Origin: Acestrorhynchus altus
Taxonomy: Eukaryota; Chordata; Actinopteri; Characiformes; Acestrorhynchidae
Direction of reading: 5' to 3'
NCBI GenBank assembly: GCA_034509495.1
Contig: CM067511.1
Coordinates: 31,397,474-31,461,473, forward strand
Length of the DNA: 64,000 nt
Numbering within the stretch: position 1 is the stretch's first letter; each line of letters opens with the position of its first letter. A program made the position numbers and the translations under genes. Below the pieces are notes generated by a model. That model was given only the letters and a program-made list of their open reading frames with translations, ran no database searches and was not told where the DNA came from. Below, piece after piece: positions 1 to 12,724 of this stretch.

Positions 1-1544
1 TAAAATGTGGCGATCCTTTCCTAAACCAGTTCTAGACAGTCACAATATAATTCAGCCAACAAAATACAAACAGTACTGTTCGTTTCTTTTATTAAGCACG
101 TCGACTAAACATCCTGAGTGCAGGCTAGAAAAAGTAAGTGACCCTCTGTGTTAATGTTTTCAAGAGCTAATAAACAAAATGAGACAAACCCTGTGTGGTG
201 CTGCATGCAGATAATGGTACTATTGATACGATTAATATCTGCAGGGTGTGTGATAGGATTCATAGATTGTGAAGAGGTGGTACAGTGCAGGGAATGCATT
301 CGATGTGTGGGAAATGGGCCACAAAGAGGTTAATTATTGACACAAACGAGTGCATTAGAGCCAAAGTGTGAAGGAAGAAGCTGAATTTGAGGGTGTATCG
401 AAGCGTACTCTCATACAGATCTACCAGAACCGGCAAAATCCCCAGTCCACAGGAAAGTCTCCTACACCAGAATAATGGCAACATGAGAGGAACATTTTAA
501 CATAAAATCCACAGGACTAGGATTGGAAGAAGAGGAACACTGTGCACCATCACCAAAACCACACCCTACCTGTGAACCACGGTGGAGGGACCATCACGGC
601 TTGAGGCTGCTTCACTGCCTCAGGGTTTAAATGCCTTGCACTCACTGACGCACAAGAATCTCAACTTAGGAACGGTTGAACAAAATGTTGGAATTTATTT
701 TGGAATGGCCACGTCCTGCTGATAAATGAGGATCATTCAATTCAATAGGACAACTGTGTGTGATTTGTTTAGTTAAAGTGGATTTTCTATAATTGTGTTT
801 AAGATCATTAGAGTTAGTCTGTTGAAACTTCTTATCTGACATTCGTCGAAACAGTTCACTCTCCTGAAACGATGCACATGAACGTCCGCTTTCAGAGGTT
901 CACGGCTGAGAGCTGGGCTTCGCACCGACAATGCGCTCAAGCTCACTTTAAAAAAGATACGTCACTTTGTTTTGCATCCTTTGTTTACTTTTTCCACTGC
1001 AGGCTTTAGTCCTCAGCCATTTCTATAAACCATGGAGCATTCACCGCACGCCAGGTTGAATTTGGTTCGAACTGAGAAATCTCCCTGCGATTACTTATCT
1101 TAACCCCCCCCACTGTTATGGGTCTATTTCAACTTGTCCTCTGTGTGCATTATATGAGGACATGGACTGTACACAAGGACATGGACTGATGTATGTGGCA
1201 TTAAAATCTGATCAGACTGAATCAGATTGCAGTAGCGTGTCCCAAATTGGAATTGAAAATGTCAGATTCAGTGTTTTTCACACAAATAACACATCTGGGT
1301 CACATTTGATTGCATTTGGGCCACTTTTACATGCTGTGTGAAAGGAGCCTCTGTAAATAAGAACAGGCCCCACAGTTGCAGCGAGTCAGTAAGTCAGATT
1401 TATGTGATTCGTTTCAACACTGAAAATAAAGAAGCAGCTGAATAACCTCAGGAGACCTACCAGCCTGACATACTGGAAATGAGTAAAGCCAATGTCAGAA
1501 GTAGGACATCGGCCATAAAACCCGTGTCTCACTCTCACCCTTAC
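1..1544 (-). other. rngtt: partial rngtt intron, downstream of the last exon in the window
   Basis: This is intronic sequence. No exon-like match to the remaining capping-enzyme C-terminus was seen on the minus strand. The stretch at 100-500 has several short open frames with no recognisable product. I see no clear element or RNA gene. Confidence 0.7.
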
Positions 1545-1709
1545 CTTCCGTGCTGCGTTCACGTCGAAGAATGGCTTATTCCTCACGCTGAACGGTTCCT
1601 TCGTTTTGTCCAGCTGTCCCATCTTAATTTTTTCAGAACGAGGGAAGATGATTTCCTTCTCTATGCAGAGGAGCCGTCTGCTGAAGTCACACTGACCCAC
1701 TGGCTGGCC
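1545..1709 (-). CDS. rngtt: rngtt exon: guanylyltransferase domain, FSVRNKPFFD segment
   Basis: This 165-nt, phase-0 exon (55 codons) has acceptor cag at 1710-1712 and donor gtaag at 1540-1544. It encodes GQPVGQCDFSRRLLCIEKEI, IFPRSEKIKMGQLDKT, then KEPFSVRNKPFFDVNAARK. In the vertebrate enzyme the same stretch reads QPVGDCDF, EKMKTGLIDKT and EPFSVRNKPFFD, so the assignment is secure. The reading frame is open on both sides of the exon, which explains a longer apparent ORF (1386-1730). The true ends are set by the splice sites. The next family segment (LLEGNF and DGLIFQP) was looked for down to position 1 and not seen, so it lies beyond the window. Confidence 0.97.
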
Positions 1710-2199
1710 CTGCAACACCAGACGAATCAAATGAATGAATTATGTGGTTCATCAGAGTGTAAGAGACTGGTTGGCCATAAGCCAAGACATTAGTCCCAGT
1801 CTGAAGCTAACACTTGTGATAGCATCTCAGACAGGCGTGCATCATATCACACTTAATTTACTTTTCTCTAATCCTAATTGACTGGTTGCCATTCACTACC
1901 ATGGCAACAGCGCAGTTCCCTGTGACAGATGAGAAAAATGCACAAGTGTGTAAGTACATACGCATGCAGAACAGCCAATTAAGATTAGGCATGTTTTCTC
2001 TTTTAACATACTAATGAATTCCTGTTTTTGTTTACCTGCTTATTTGTCACATGATTATTGTGCTCACGAGTAATCTCAGCCGACACTTACAGGTACCGTG
2101 TCTGCAGGATTAGTGTTCATATTAGCTGGGAACAGAGCAACGAGAGACCTTTTCGCAGGTGGTCACCTGTAACTGAAGTTCCTACAGAAAGTCTTTCAA

Positions 2200-2600
2200 C
2201 CAATCGGAGACCAAACACTGCTGAGTCCTGTTTTTTCGAAACTCATCGTGCGAAACTGAAAGAGAAACCGAACAGGGTTCAGCCCTCGCTGTGTCCATGT
2301 GGGTGTCCTTCCACAAACCCAAGCGGTAGGTGAATTGACCATGTCATTGGCCCTCCAGGTGTGTGGTACCCTGTAATAAACATGCACCTTGTCTACAATG
2401 TATTCCTGCCTTGCACAGCAATTGCGTCCCTGACCAGTAAGGAGCAGACAAGAAGATGGATGGATGGATATAAAACCCTGATTCATATATTTATAACCCT
2501 GTGATGAATTGGAGACCTGTCCAAGGGGTATTCCATCCTTGCATCCAATGTCATAATCTGTGGCTGCTACATAAACCCAAGCCCAACTCAAGCCCTCTGG
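2200..2600 (+). mobile_element. SINE remnant, V-SINE/Mermaid-like body
   Basis: The stretch from about 2280 resembles the fish SINE core with a 'gtgtccatgtgggtgtcc' box. 'taggtgaattgaccatg' follows, then 'tgtattcctgccttgca', and it ends in (gatg)n at 2455-2470. A second partial unit follows at 2505-2560 ('gaattggagacctgtccaa', 'ccttgcatccaatg'). The pattern is recalled from common fish repeats, so the family name is tentative. Confidence 0.55.
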
Positions 2601-2780
2601 ACATGATGGATGATGGCGCGACAGCTGACAGCCCGAAACCCCTAAAACAGAACTGTAAGCGTAAATGAAGATTTTTGGGCTGGGTAAGTGACCTCTACAC
2701 TGACCTCACAGCAATTCAATTCACTTATGATTCTTCAGGAGATGATTGAACGCATCATAATATAACTCAGGATCGCTGTT

Positions 2781-3615
2781 TGTAAACTGATTATGAAGTG
2801 GTCTTGCCCCAGGGGCCGGCTTGGGAATGCCTTCATAAATTGTGAGGGTTCATCTTGTGAGTGGGGTTGAACACTGGCCAGCCTGCAGCCTTGTGGGTGC
2901 CAGATGGACGGGACATTCCATTTCCAAAGCTGTGCGGGTATTTAACATTCCTCGCTCCACAGTGTTGCATTTGTACTGGGGAAAACACCAGAGAACCAAC
3001 TCTAGACCACTTGGGCCCAATGGCATGCTGTATTATCTTCTTGGAACATCTGATCATTGTGGGGCTACATGAAGTCCAGAAAGGACGATAAATGGTCACC
3101 AAATGATAATATACCCCAGACAGGTATGGAACCACTAGTCTGTGCAATGCCTCGTTGACAACCAGGGTCCATGGCTTCATGACCTCTGTGCCACATGTGA
3201 ACCATATCATCAGCTTGATACTACTGTTCTTCTAGGGTCCAGTTCTGAGTTGTGGTGTAAACAGAGGGAGGGTCTTCTACGTTCCACGAAAGCTAAAGAA
3301 TGCCGCACTGACCTGTGGGATGCCCAGTATGGTTTATGTTTAATATCACATACATTACAATTAGGGAATAAGTCATTGAAGGCATTACCACCCACAATGG
3401 ACAGCACACTGGGTGGTAATGCCTTTCATCACATATTCCCTAATTGGAATCGATGGATCGAGGAATGCAAATGTCTGTCTGCTGGAACTTGCTTGCCTCG
3501 AGTCACCTTGCCAAGAGCACGTTGGCCAGTGTTCAACCTCATTTACAAGATAACACCTCACAACTGTGTGGGCGTTCCCAAGTCATTCCCAACTCCACTT
3601 CATAATCAATTTACA
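2781..3615. mobile_element. foldback DNA transposon / MITE with long terminal inverted repeats
   Basis: The left arm (2782-2895) and right arm (3500-3614) are inverted copies. The left begins gtaaactgattatgaagtg, and the reverse complement of the right begins gtaaattgattatgaagtg. Both arms continue through 'ttgaacactggccag/a'. Inside is a second palindrome at 3359-3445, with two arms of about 36 nt around a short loop. No transposase reading frame is recognisable. The nested-palindrome layout resembles fish foldback MITEs of the Angel type, but the family is an inference. A related fragment lies at 17720-17850. Confidence 0.75.
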
Positions 3616-4960
3616 TACTTATATCCCATGAATGGTCTTCAATACAGGCTTTGTAATTCACCAAGTAGTGCCACAGATCTTCACTTCCAAAGCGCCCCTT
3701 TGACTACTGGTTTGTTTATTTGCCTACCAGTAGCATAGCACGTTGTACCGTTTTAATAAAAGTACAAATGAATATAATCACCACCTTCCGATGCATTTTA
3801 CACCTCCACCGAACACGTTTGTCCACACATACAGCCGAGAGAGCAGAGGTGTGGCTGCAAGCTCTGCAAGTAATGACTTGTGTATTTAATCAACCCGTCT
3901 CTCTGCCGACAGCCATCTCCATGGTAACAGCTCCCCTGTAACGTGCAGCTGTCCTGTTCATCTCACCGATGCTCGGCTGAGACCACGGGTCCTCACGTAC
4001 ACGCCCCAAGACCCTGACCCTGCGCTTGCCCAGGTGACCCCTGCCGGATGACCTGTGGCGCTACGGACAAGCTCACGCTGACCCTTGTTGACAGGACCGA
4101 GCCTGCTGAAATCATTCCCCGAGGAGCAGAAGCTCCTGTGTAGCTCCACATCCATGGAGCATCAAAGAGGCATGCACATAAAACATTCAAAAGTGCTCCC
4201 GAATAAGATCAGACAAATTTGAGAGGTATGTCAGACAGCAAAAATTGAGCGATGCTTTGAAACGTTCCCCTCGTAATCGGGCGATACGTTTCAAACGCGT
4301 CTCCGTCTGCAAACGTTTCCCGGATTAAACTGTCTTCATTATCTGCTCTTCCCAACAAACCTCAGACTAGTGTCAGCTGGTGTGGTGATGTTGAGCTTGA
4401 TGTTTCTGACTGGAGTTGACACCTGGGAGACCGCAACCCAGATGTGAATCCAGTAACGTACACCAGTGGATCAATTTAATCACTGAAAAAAATCATTTAC
4501 AAATGACCACCAGAGGAAACAAGTCTATATTTATAGGAGATTCTTGCCAACAAATGTATCAATAACCTTAATAATATTCTTATTTTAATAATATAAACTT
4601 ATTTGACTTTTTTATATTTTCTATAAGAGTAAGTAGGAGAAAACAAGGGTGATTTAATAATAATAATCTGATTCTAAAATACAAAGTTATTTATTCTGGG
4701 ATAAACTGAGCAACTAAATTAATTCTATAGCAGCCCATAATAATCTGCATGTTTTAAAAATAAACCTTTTCCATTTCTGTGTTTTTATTAGTTGCAGACC
4801 AGCTTTATTCCAGTCGGGGATATTTCAAGATTTAGTTCCGACTGGGCGGCCAGTCGGCTGGAACAAAATCCTGGGCCTGACTCTGACTTGCTGGACCTGA
4901 AATACCCACCTCTGCTTTAATCTATAAAGCACTGACAACATTTCTTCCAAATTCCAAATA

Positions 4961-5356
4961 CAGTACTGTGCAAAAGTTTTAGTCCCCTAATCCCATTATT
5001 TCTCCTCCTGTCTCTGATCAATAAGAGTGGTCAGTGTAGAAACTCCAGACCCCGTTAGAACAGATGCAGGTTAACAGAAATTCAGTAAAGAGGAGACTTT
5101 CTCATTCTGAAGAAAGTAGTTGAGATCTGTGAGCTAGTTTGAAGAACAAAGCTTGGTTCCAGATTCCTCCTGGATGCCTCCAGCCAGCACCTGAATTACC
5201 AAAGCAGGTGCTGCGGAGAACTTTAATGAAGACAGTGATGGAAAACCACGACTTTCTGTAGGAATATAAGTAGAGTTTAAATGAGGTAATACACTCTCAC
5301 TGCCCAGATAAGATTTACATTCTCATTTACCCAGGGGGACTAAAACTTTTGTACTG
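4961..5356. mobile_element. mariner-type MITE, 396 bp, with TA target duplication
   Basis: The left end cagtactgtgcaaaagtttt and the right end (reverse complement cagtacaaaagttttagtcc) are terminal inverted repeats, flanked on both sides by TA (4959-4960 and 5357-5358). TA flanks and a 'cagtactgtgcaaaagttttag' end are typical of Tc1/mariner elements. There is no open reading frame inside, so it is non-autonomous. Confidence 0.8.
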
Positions 5357-7714
5357 TATATTGATATTCAGAGCATTTATTGTAATATTTATTGAACATA
5401 TTCAGTGTTTTGAGCTCAAATAATGCAAAGAAATGGTCAAAGTTCACATTTGAACTGTGATAGAATTCAGAAAGCTGGTGAAATAACCTTGATTGATCAC
5501 AGCTCTCCCAACGTTGAGGCTTCTGTTCAATGGATACGTAAAGCAAAAAAATCCCAATCAAACCTTTCATTTCCTCCTTCACTCAGACCTGCATTAGATG
5601 CGGCCGAGAAACCAATAAATCTTAATGGGTGGGAAGATGAAAACGAGTGAGATCAGGATCATGATCAACACAATTTGTCAAACCGCAATCTAGCGCTCTA
5701 TAAATCACATTAGAAACTGAAAAGCACTCAATTAAAAGTAAGCCAGACAACGGACAGTGTGTCTGTGTGTTCAGTGTTCGCTCCTGAATTAGCATAGGAA
5801 TGGGCACCACCACCACTGAAGTTAAGAACACTTCAGCACCACGGACAGCTCCTTCATTAGAGACGTCCAAAATTTCAATATGAGGAAGTGTGAGAGTGCA
5901 GGTGTGAGTGTATGTGGTGGAAGCATGCCAATATCATTCACTGAAATCTACTTCCCATTTCCAATTTCCCAATTTTACTGAAGAGAACCGCCATAAGAAT
6001 CCGACTTGCAGGTTCCCGGCTGGAAGCTTTCAAGTGCAAATTGGCAGAGCGCGGTCGATGAACACACATATTGAGGTTCTTATAATTCAGGCCAAATCTT
6101 TAATGTCATTTTGGGTCACAATATGAAGGACAGACAGAGGAAATGACAGAAGAGATGGATGGACGTGAGGAAGAGGAAAATCAATAGAGATGATAGACCT
6201 CAAGATGGGGCCACAGGAGGACACAAGAACCTGCATGAACTTGTGACCAGAATTAAATTTTAAAACTATACATTAAGATGAATAAATGTCTCTATGACTT
6301 TATGGACAGATTTCCAAGGATCCCTCGGATGTCGTTTCATTTTCCTGAAGTTCATGAACCTATAAAAACTAGACTTTTGGAACATTGAAGAACAATCAGT
6401 ACGACTGTTAAGTTATTACACAGATTATCAATATCGCTCCATCACTGCCATTGGCTCACGTATCAGTCTTATCAGCCCACACTATGAGTAAATCTGTGAC
6501 CTTAAAAATGAAGTTGAGTAGTTTGTTAGAACAACATCAATACAATAGAATTGATCAAAGTCTTAATACATTAAGTCTGAGAACTTAATACAGCACTCGG
6601 CTAGAACACAGTCACACAGTCTCAAACACTGAGGCCAGTTATAAGAAGCTCAACTCCATGTCTAAGAGAAGGTAACCCGGGAGGTACAACTACACAATGA
6701 CGGTGAATGAGGGGAGAAAGACTCGCCCGGTATGCAAACCGATGTTGCCAAGAACAAACAGGGAAAAGTGAGCTTTTTTATTAGCTTCCAGCAGCCAATC
6801 ACTGTTCATTTGACAGCTGTGAAGTTGACTCAACTCGAACGTAAGGAAAATGATCACAGCTGTTCAAAAGAGTTGAATAAAATGTGGCATTTATCCATTT
6901 TTATGCATAACAGGTGTCATTTATTAGGAAATAACCCCCTAAAGAGTGTCTACACATACCTTTAACACATTATATGGTGAGATTCAATCCTTTCTGGTTG
7001 AAATTTAGGAAAGTAAATGTAACAGATGTTTAATTTAATGTAAGTGCAAAGTTTAGTATCTACAGTGTCTGTTCACTGGCTGATTCCTACGTATACCTCA
7101 CCCTGAGAGCTATCACTGAAACATCAACGCTCTTATCACCTGCTCAATCAATTTATATAAATTCAGATTAACAGGTGCTGACCTGGAATTGACAAAGTGC
7201 AGTTTGTGTTACAGTACACTATGACCCGACATGACAACAGCTTAAATAAACACGTGGAGAAACATCTGAGGGCAGATGTTTCCAGCTAGATGTACTGCAT
7301 GATACAATTAAGCAATAAATCCCATTTTGCTCTCCGTCATGCACGAATGACCTCAATTTTGGATCAAGAGGAAAAGATCTACATGGCTTTGGGAGACGCT
7401 TGTTTATCAGGGCACAGATATCAGCAGCATCAGTCACAAACCCCGTTCAAATGATCAGTGTTTCAGCAGAAACAGTGACTAAAGCCACCTCCGGGTTTTG
7501 ATCTACGGGAAATGGATGAGTAAAGAGGGCTGGGAATTGAAAGCAGACAATCAGAGAGTGTGAGGATCATCCCAGTTACATTTCAGGAAACAAAAACAAA
7601 GGGTAGCTGTTCCTCAGGTGAGGAACAAGAACATGAACGTGATCAGACAGTGTCAGCAAGAACAGACATTCTGCCCTGATCACCTACTGATGGGTGGTCT
7701 CTTAACTCTCAATA

Positions 7715-8405
7715 TCTCAATATCCAGTCGACAGCGTCCTGTTGGCAGCGTCCCGTGAGCACCGATGAAGGACTAGAGGACGACCAACACAAACTGTGCA
7801 GAAACAGATGAGAGAGTCCAGTTTCATGTGGCATCTAAACCCTCTTGGAAACTGGAGAAACCTGATGAGAGCCAACACAGGAAAAGGTCGGAAACTCAAA
7901 TCTTCAACAGCATCTCAAGACAAGTTTCTGAGAGTCAACAGCTTGTCTGACAGACGGTCCACAGGACGACACCTTGCATCTCAGCTTAACACTGGAGTCT
8001 GAGTTTGAGCTGAGAAGAGAAGGCTTGGAGTGGCTGGTCTGACAGGTGGCAACATGAAGCTGTTCTAAAACTTCTGGCTGATAGTGTTTGTGGACACACT
8101 TTGTAACCAAAGCATTCAGCTACTTTACAAACGCACACACAGCTTGTCTAGTCCCTGTACTGCCAAAACAATAGGACCCTCTGGAGCAGATGTACATGAA
8201 CATAGACGTGGGCTAAAGGGGGCACATAACACCCAGCACTGAGACATGGAGAAGTGGAACTGTGTTCTCTGGAACGATGGTGCTCCATCCAGTACTTTCG
8301 GGATGAGCTGGTGAGGTTGGGTGGTGATCATCCAACAAACTGACCTAACGCTTTTGTCACTGAATGCAATCAAATCCTCACAGCGATGCCACATATGTCC
8401 AGGAG
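7715..8405 (+). mobile_element. Tc1-type transposon relic, internally decayed
   Basis: At 8250-8285 the plus strand reads WNCVLWNDGAPS, a decayed form of the Tc1 transposase WxxVxWSDES motif. At 8335-8380 it reads about DLTNALVTECNQIL, like the Tc1 C-terminal segment. The preceding DNA (8125-8230) matches a common fish Tc1-like repeat recalled from memory. Frames are broken by several stops, so no active product is possible. Confidence 0.6.
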
Positions 8406-9889
8406 ACCTTCTTCGAGATCACTTTAACAACCCTGACATCCCTTGAACTTGATGTTGATGTACAGTTTTAGCTCGTGGTTCATTTGAGGATGCCGGTACT
8501 GGTTCTGAGGGCTCCTTTTCTGAAGAGTACTCGATCTTCACTGATCTTCCATGCCAGAATGCACCACAGGTTCTTACTGAGGACTGAGGTCAGGGTATGA
8601 TGGTGGCGGATTGTTTCTCCTTTATGTCCATAGCAAGCATGGAGGTCAGAGGTGTTTTGTGCAGCATGAAAATACTTTTGCTCTTCTTTTAATACCATGG
8701 CAAAAGAATGGTCAGTAGGGACCGCCAGGATATCTTGCAGAGGTCATTTTGACACCTTCAGGGACCCTAAAGACACCATTTCACTTCTCAATTTTCCAGC
8801 ATTTTCAATAGTTTGCCGACTCCTTGCTGGCAGTCTTGCTTGACATGGATGTCCATTCACCACCCATGCAGAACTCCATACATCTGGACTACAAGGTGTA
8901 GTGCAGCCTTTATTGGTAATTCTGAGCCCGATGGAGACATTCCTCCTCCTGAGCTTTGGTTGAGCTGGCCATTATGCAGACCTTTATGCACAATTTCCAG
9001 CCTCTGAAGAATCCTGCATCACGAGGTTCTTGAGTCTCCAGAGACATCAATAGCTTTTAATCAAAACCCCTTTTTTCAAATAATAACATCCCTTTTAAAA
9101 CTTTTAATTTGTCAGAAATGTATTTAACCACCCTTCATCTCAACCAAATCTGCCTGCGCTCTGAATCCCACTCAAATCCCTTACAGCTCAATGATTTCTC
9201 CTCAGTTTTTGTGAAACCATTTCAAACGTTTCATTTTCAGAAATATTATAGAAATATATTTTTTCCCGCAAATTGCTCGAAAATAATCAGTCTGTTTTAG
9301 CTTTTTTTAATGTTAATTAAAGCTTAAATTATAATAAAACATTTATTTTACTGAAATCTTACTGATAATGTGAAACACAGGACATATACTAGGACATACA
9401 GAAGGTCACCTGGTGTCTCCTTACTAAAGCCACTTTTCCACTGTACACAGTTCCCACCGAAATGTAGATGCTGGCACAGCTAAAGCAGGGGGTTCTGTAG
9501 GTTTATTGATCACAGGAACATAATCTGACATCATCTGAACAGATTTCTGGACTCGAAAGAGATACTTTTCTTAAAGCAACCCGACTAACAAAGTAAATAT
9601 TAACCCTCCTGTTTTGTTGTGTGTCAACCTGAGCCGTTTAAAATGAGAATATACTGTTAGAAAGAGATAACTGTACTGTGTAGGAAGGTTAACGTGAGCC
9701 TGTCAGGACTTTATTAGGTGTCTCTTAGGAACAAATAGCAGTGTTATATCGTAAGGCTGGGCAATATATCAATATCAATATAAGAAATATGGGCTTCTGG
9801 AAACCTTTATTCTGCTCCCACCAGTGTTCTCACACACACACTAGCATGACTTAGTGTGTGTATAAAAAAACAGATTTTAACGAGGACGA

Positions 9890-10140
9890 GCACACGTCTC
9901 CACAGAGACAATTCAACCACCACCTCTTTTCTACCTGCCACCATTTTGCATCATTGCTGGGCAGCACGGAGGAAAGCTCCAGGTTCCTGTGCCAACCAGC
10001 ATTACCCGACCAGCATTACACTGAGCGTGATGGGGTGGAAGCGTGACCAATTTCGCTCTCAGGCTCTGGCTGCCGATGGCTAGCATGACCCGGGATTTGA
10101 ACCTGTGATCCTCAGAACATGGTGGTTGCACATGACACAA
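9890..10140 (-). mobile_element. tRNA-derived SINE copy 1
   Basis: On the minus strand this starts near 10125 with a tRNA-like head whose B-box-like stretch is ggttcaaatcc, then 'gccatcggcagccagagcc'. It ends with a body containing 'gctgcccagcaatgatgcaa'. The same head-to-body order recurs at 46030-46370, and the body at 20410-20640. Confidence 0.65.
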
Positions 10141-12454
10141 CTGTCACAATGTGAATACTGACCTGTGGACAGCACATACACAATCACTGCGACAGCTCTG
10201 TCCAATCAGTGCTGTGCAAGCTTCACAGGTCATTTTTAAGTCCCTTGAAACCCCAAGTGAGCACCCGATTCCAGGTAACAGAAACCGAATGTGAAAACTG
10301 TGTCACGGTCACCCTCGTTACCCAAATACTTACATTGTTATTTTAAAACCTGTGATATTAACAGCACCAAAGCATAATTTATGTGCTGCAGTAACTCCTG
10401 ACTGGGGCTTAAAGCCCCTGAACAAGGACGAACAGTGAACTAAAGCGAGACGAGAGCGAGAGGGTGTCATGCTGACACAGTTCAGATCACTGCGCAGCCT
10501 CGTCAATTCACAGCCGCTGAAAATTCATGAGGCTCAGATTCATGGCTAACGATCTAGTGACATTTAAGACTCACGCATTCTGTCAAGACAGTGTCACACT
10601 CCGTCGGCCGTATGCATCATATCTATCCTCCTCCACTCCAGGGGAGAGGATCAATTCTTTCACCGTGGGGGGGGGGGACTGGAGGAGAGAACAATGGCAA
10701 AATTTGAGCCGGTTAAAGGCCACCATTCTGCCGCTGCCGTCTTTGTGGTTCCATAGGTCAGGGAAGGAGTCGGAAAAGCTCTTTTACAAGAGCCCGGAAA
10801 AGCAGTCAAACTGGAAAAAGGGGAATTCTGCCACAGCTCAGTCAAAGAGCAGGGAGAGGAAAGCTGCACTGTCCGTGCATGTGTAACACGAGTGGGCTTC
10901 TGGACTTCTACAGACCTTCTAACCCACAAGAGCAATCGCACGCACATCGATTGACGGGCTGCTGCTCAGAGGCCAGCAGTCCAGGAAGTCGGCCGCTGTG
11001 AATTAGCAAAACAAGAGCAATGTGTGATCACAGCTTGAAAGACTTGCTTCTCACACTACAGGAGCTTTGTTCAATTAAAAACCACACACCATCCAGAGGG
11101 GACGCAAAGCTTAGTGCTTTCAGAAGATTTTTCTTTCCCCTCAGAATTAAATGGCAAATGCCTTTTCAAATGACAAGGAAAAAACCCAGATTAGACTTTT
11201 TCCCTCACTGCAATTAAGGAGGCTCTCGGAACCTTGCTTGTGATAAGCGGGGCGCTGGTCTTGATCTGCGAGGCTTCTTTGAATCCTGAACCAGCAGGAA
11301 CAACAAAAAGGAACCCCGGGAGGGTTGGTTAATTACAACTATAATCAATGGAGGTTAGTCGGAAGACCAGGAGAACGGCAAATACGTTTCTAAAAGCCTG
11401 CCCTGAATATAGTAAAGATAAGTAGCTATGTGTTATTCTGAACACGTAAGGTCAGGCTGGCATTAGTACCACTTCACTGCACCGGGAGAGGACTTATTTG
11501 GGATGACAAGCTAAGCCTACAGCACCCAGCAGAACAAGGATGGTTTATTTCCAACCATCTGCCTGAATCCAAAGCAGCCGGCGAAATGGCAAGCGAGAAA
11601 AGGTCTGAGCAGAGCGAGTGCAAATGATGGGGATGATTTGGGAGCTGTCTTCATTTCTCACATCCAAATCACCCCCGTTACGAGCGAGAAGACCGGGCCA
11701 GCCAGCCTCGGATCAGCCGGAACACGGACAAAGCCATCAATGGTGTGCTAAGCACATGATTTGCTTCCCCAGTGGCCGCAGGCATCTTATTGATTCTGCA
11801 TGTGGGCCGGTGATGATAGCTCACTCTGTCTCCAGCTCTCATCCTCTATCCTTCACGTGCGGGAGTTCAATAGCAAACGGGCCTTTTCGAGAGAACGGAA
11901 ATTCATTCGACAGGCCGTGATTGCTTCACAATTCAAGCCTGATTTCAGGATGGAAATTCGTCACGGCGAGGGTGGCCGGCGTCTTGGGATGGGGCACGGG
12001 GTGAATCTAGATCCGTGATTCAATACAAAAAAACGGACCTGAACGCCATTTCAGGAGCAAGGAACTGCCTTAATTAGGCTGTATGAAGAAGCCTGAGCTG
12101 AGCTTGCAGTGAACGAAGAAATACGGAGCAATTAACTTCAAAAAGAGGTGAAAATTAATAGGTTTCCTTCACCGATAATCGGATTAAACCAAGAGGGTAA
12201 ATAAATTCTAATCGGGGAATGGGTTAATCAATATGAAAGTAGAGCATGTTAATAGCACTTGAACAGGAAAGCTTGTCGGCGTGAAAGCTTCAAATTGTAA
12301 GGAGCTTTATGGAGAGCATTATACGAGAACCCGGTGCAGCTAATTCAGCTTCTCTGAGATGAGTCTATATATATATTGCTGTAAGGCATCAACATGTTCC
12401 TGCCAAATGGAATGCACACAAATTAAGCTGTCATGCAGACAAAGGGAAAGGAAG

Positions 12455-12459
<5 letters not shown>

Positions 12460-12486
<27 letters not shown>
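12460..12486 (+). repeat. (GA)n microsatellite
   Basis: About 13 uninterrupted GA units. Confidence 0.98.
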
Positions 12487-12724
12487 TTATTGTGTGTGGC
12501 AGAATTTTAAACAGTGCGCGACTAAACAATAAACAGGAAATAAGACAGAGACAGAAATGGTACCGTATAATCATCTAATCTGAAGCAGTTTGACTTCACG
12601 ACAATAATTAACCAATACTCAGAAACGATATGATAAATCAGCCTTCTACTCAGCGCAGGAAGAGGCATTCCACTTCAACACCACTTCAGAGCCGCTTTTA
12701 AAGAGGACAGTTCACTCTCTTGCT

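Noticed and set aside
1386..1730. Stand-alone 114-residue protein
   Set aside because: The centre is an rngtt exon and both ends run into intron past good splice sites.
10080..10140. Functional tRNA gene on the minus strand
   Set aside because: The B-box-like sequence belongs to a SINE repeated elsewhere in the window, and no cloverleaf was found.
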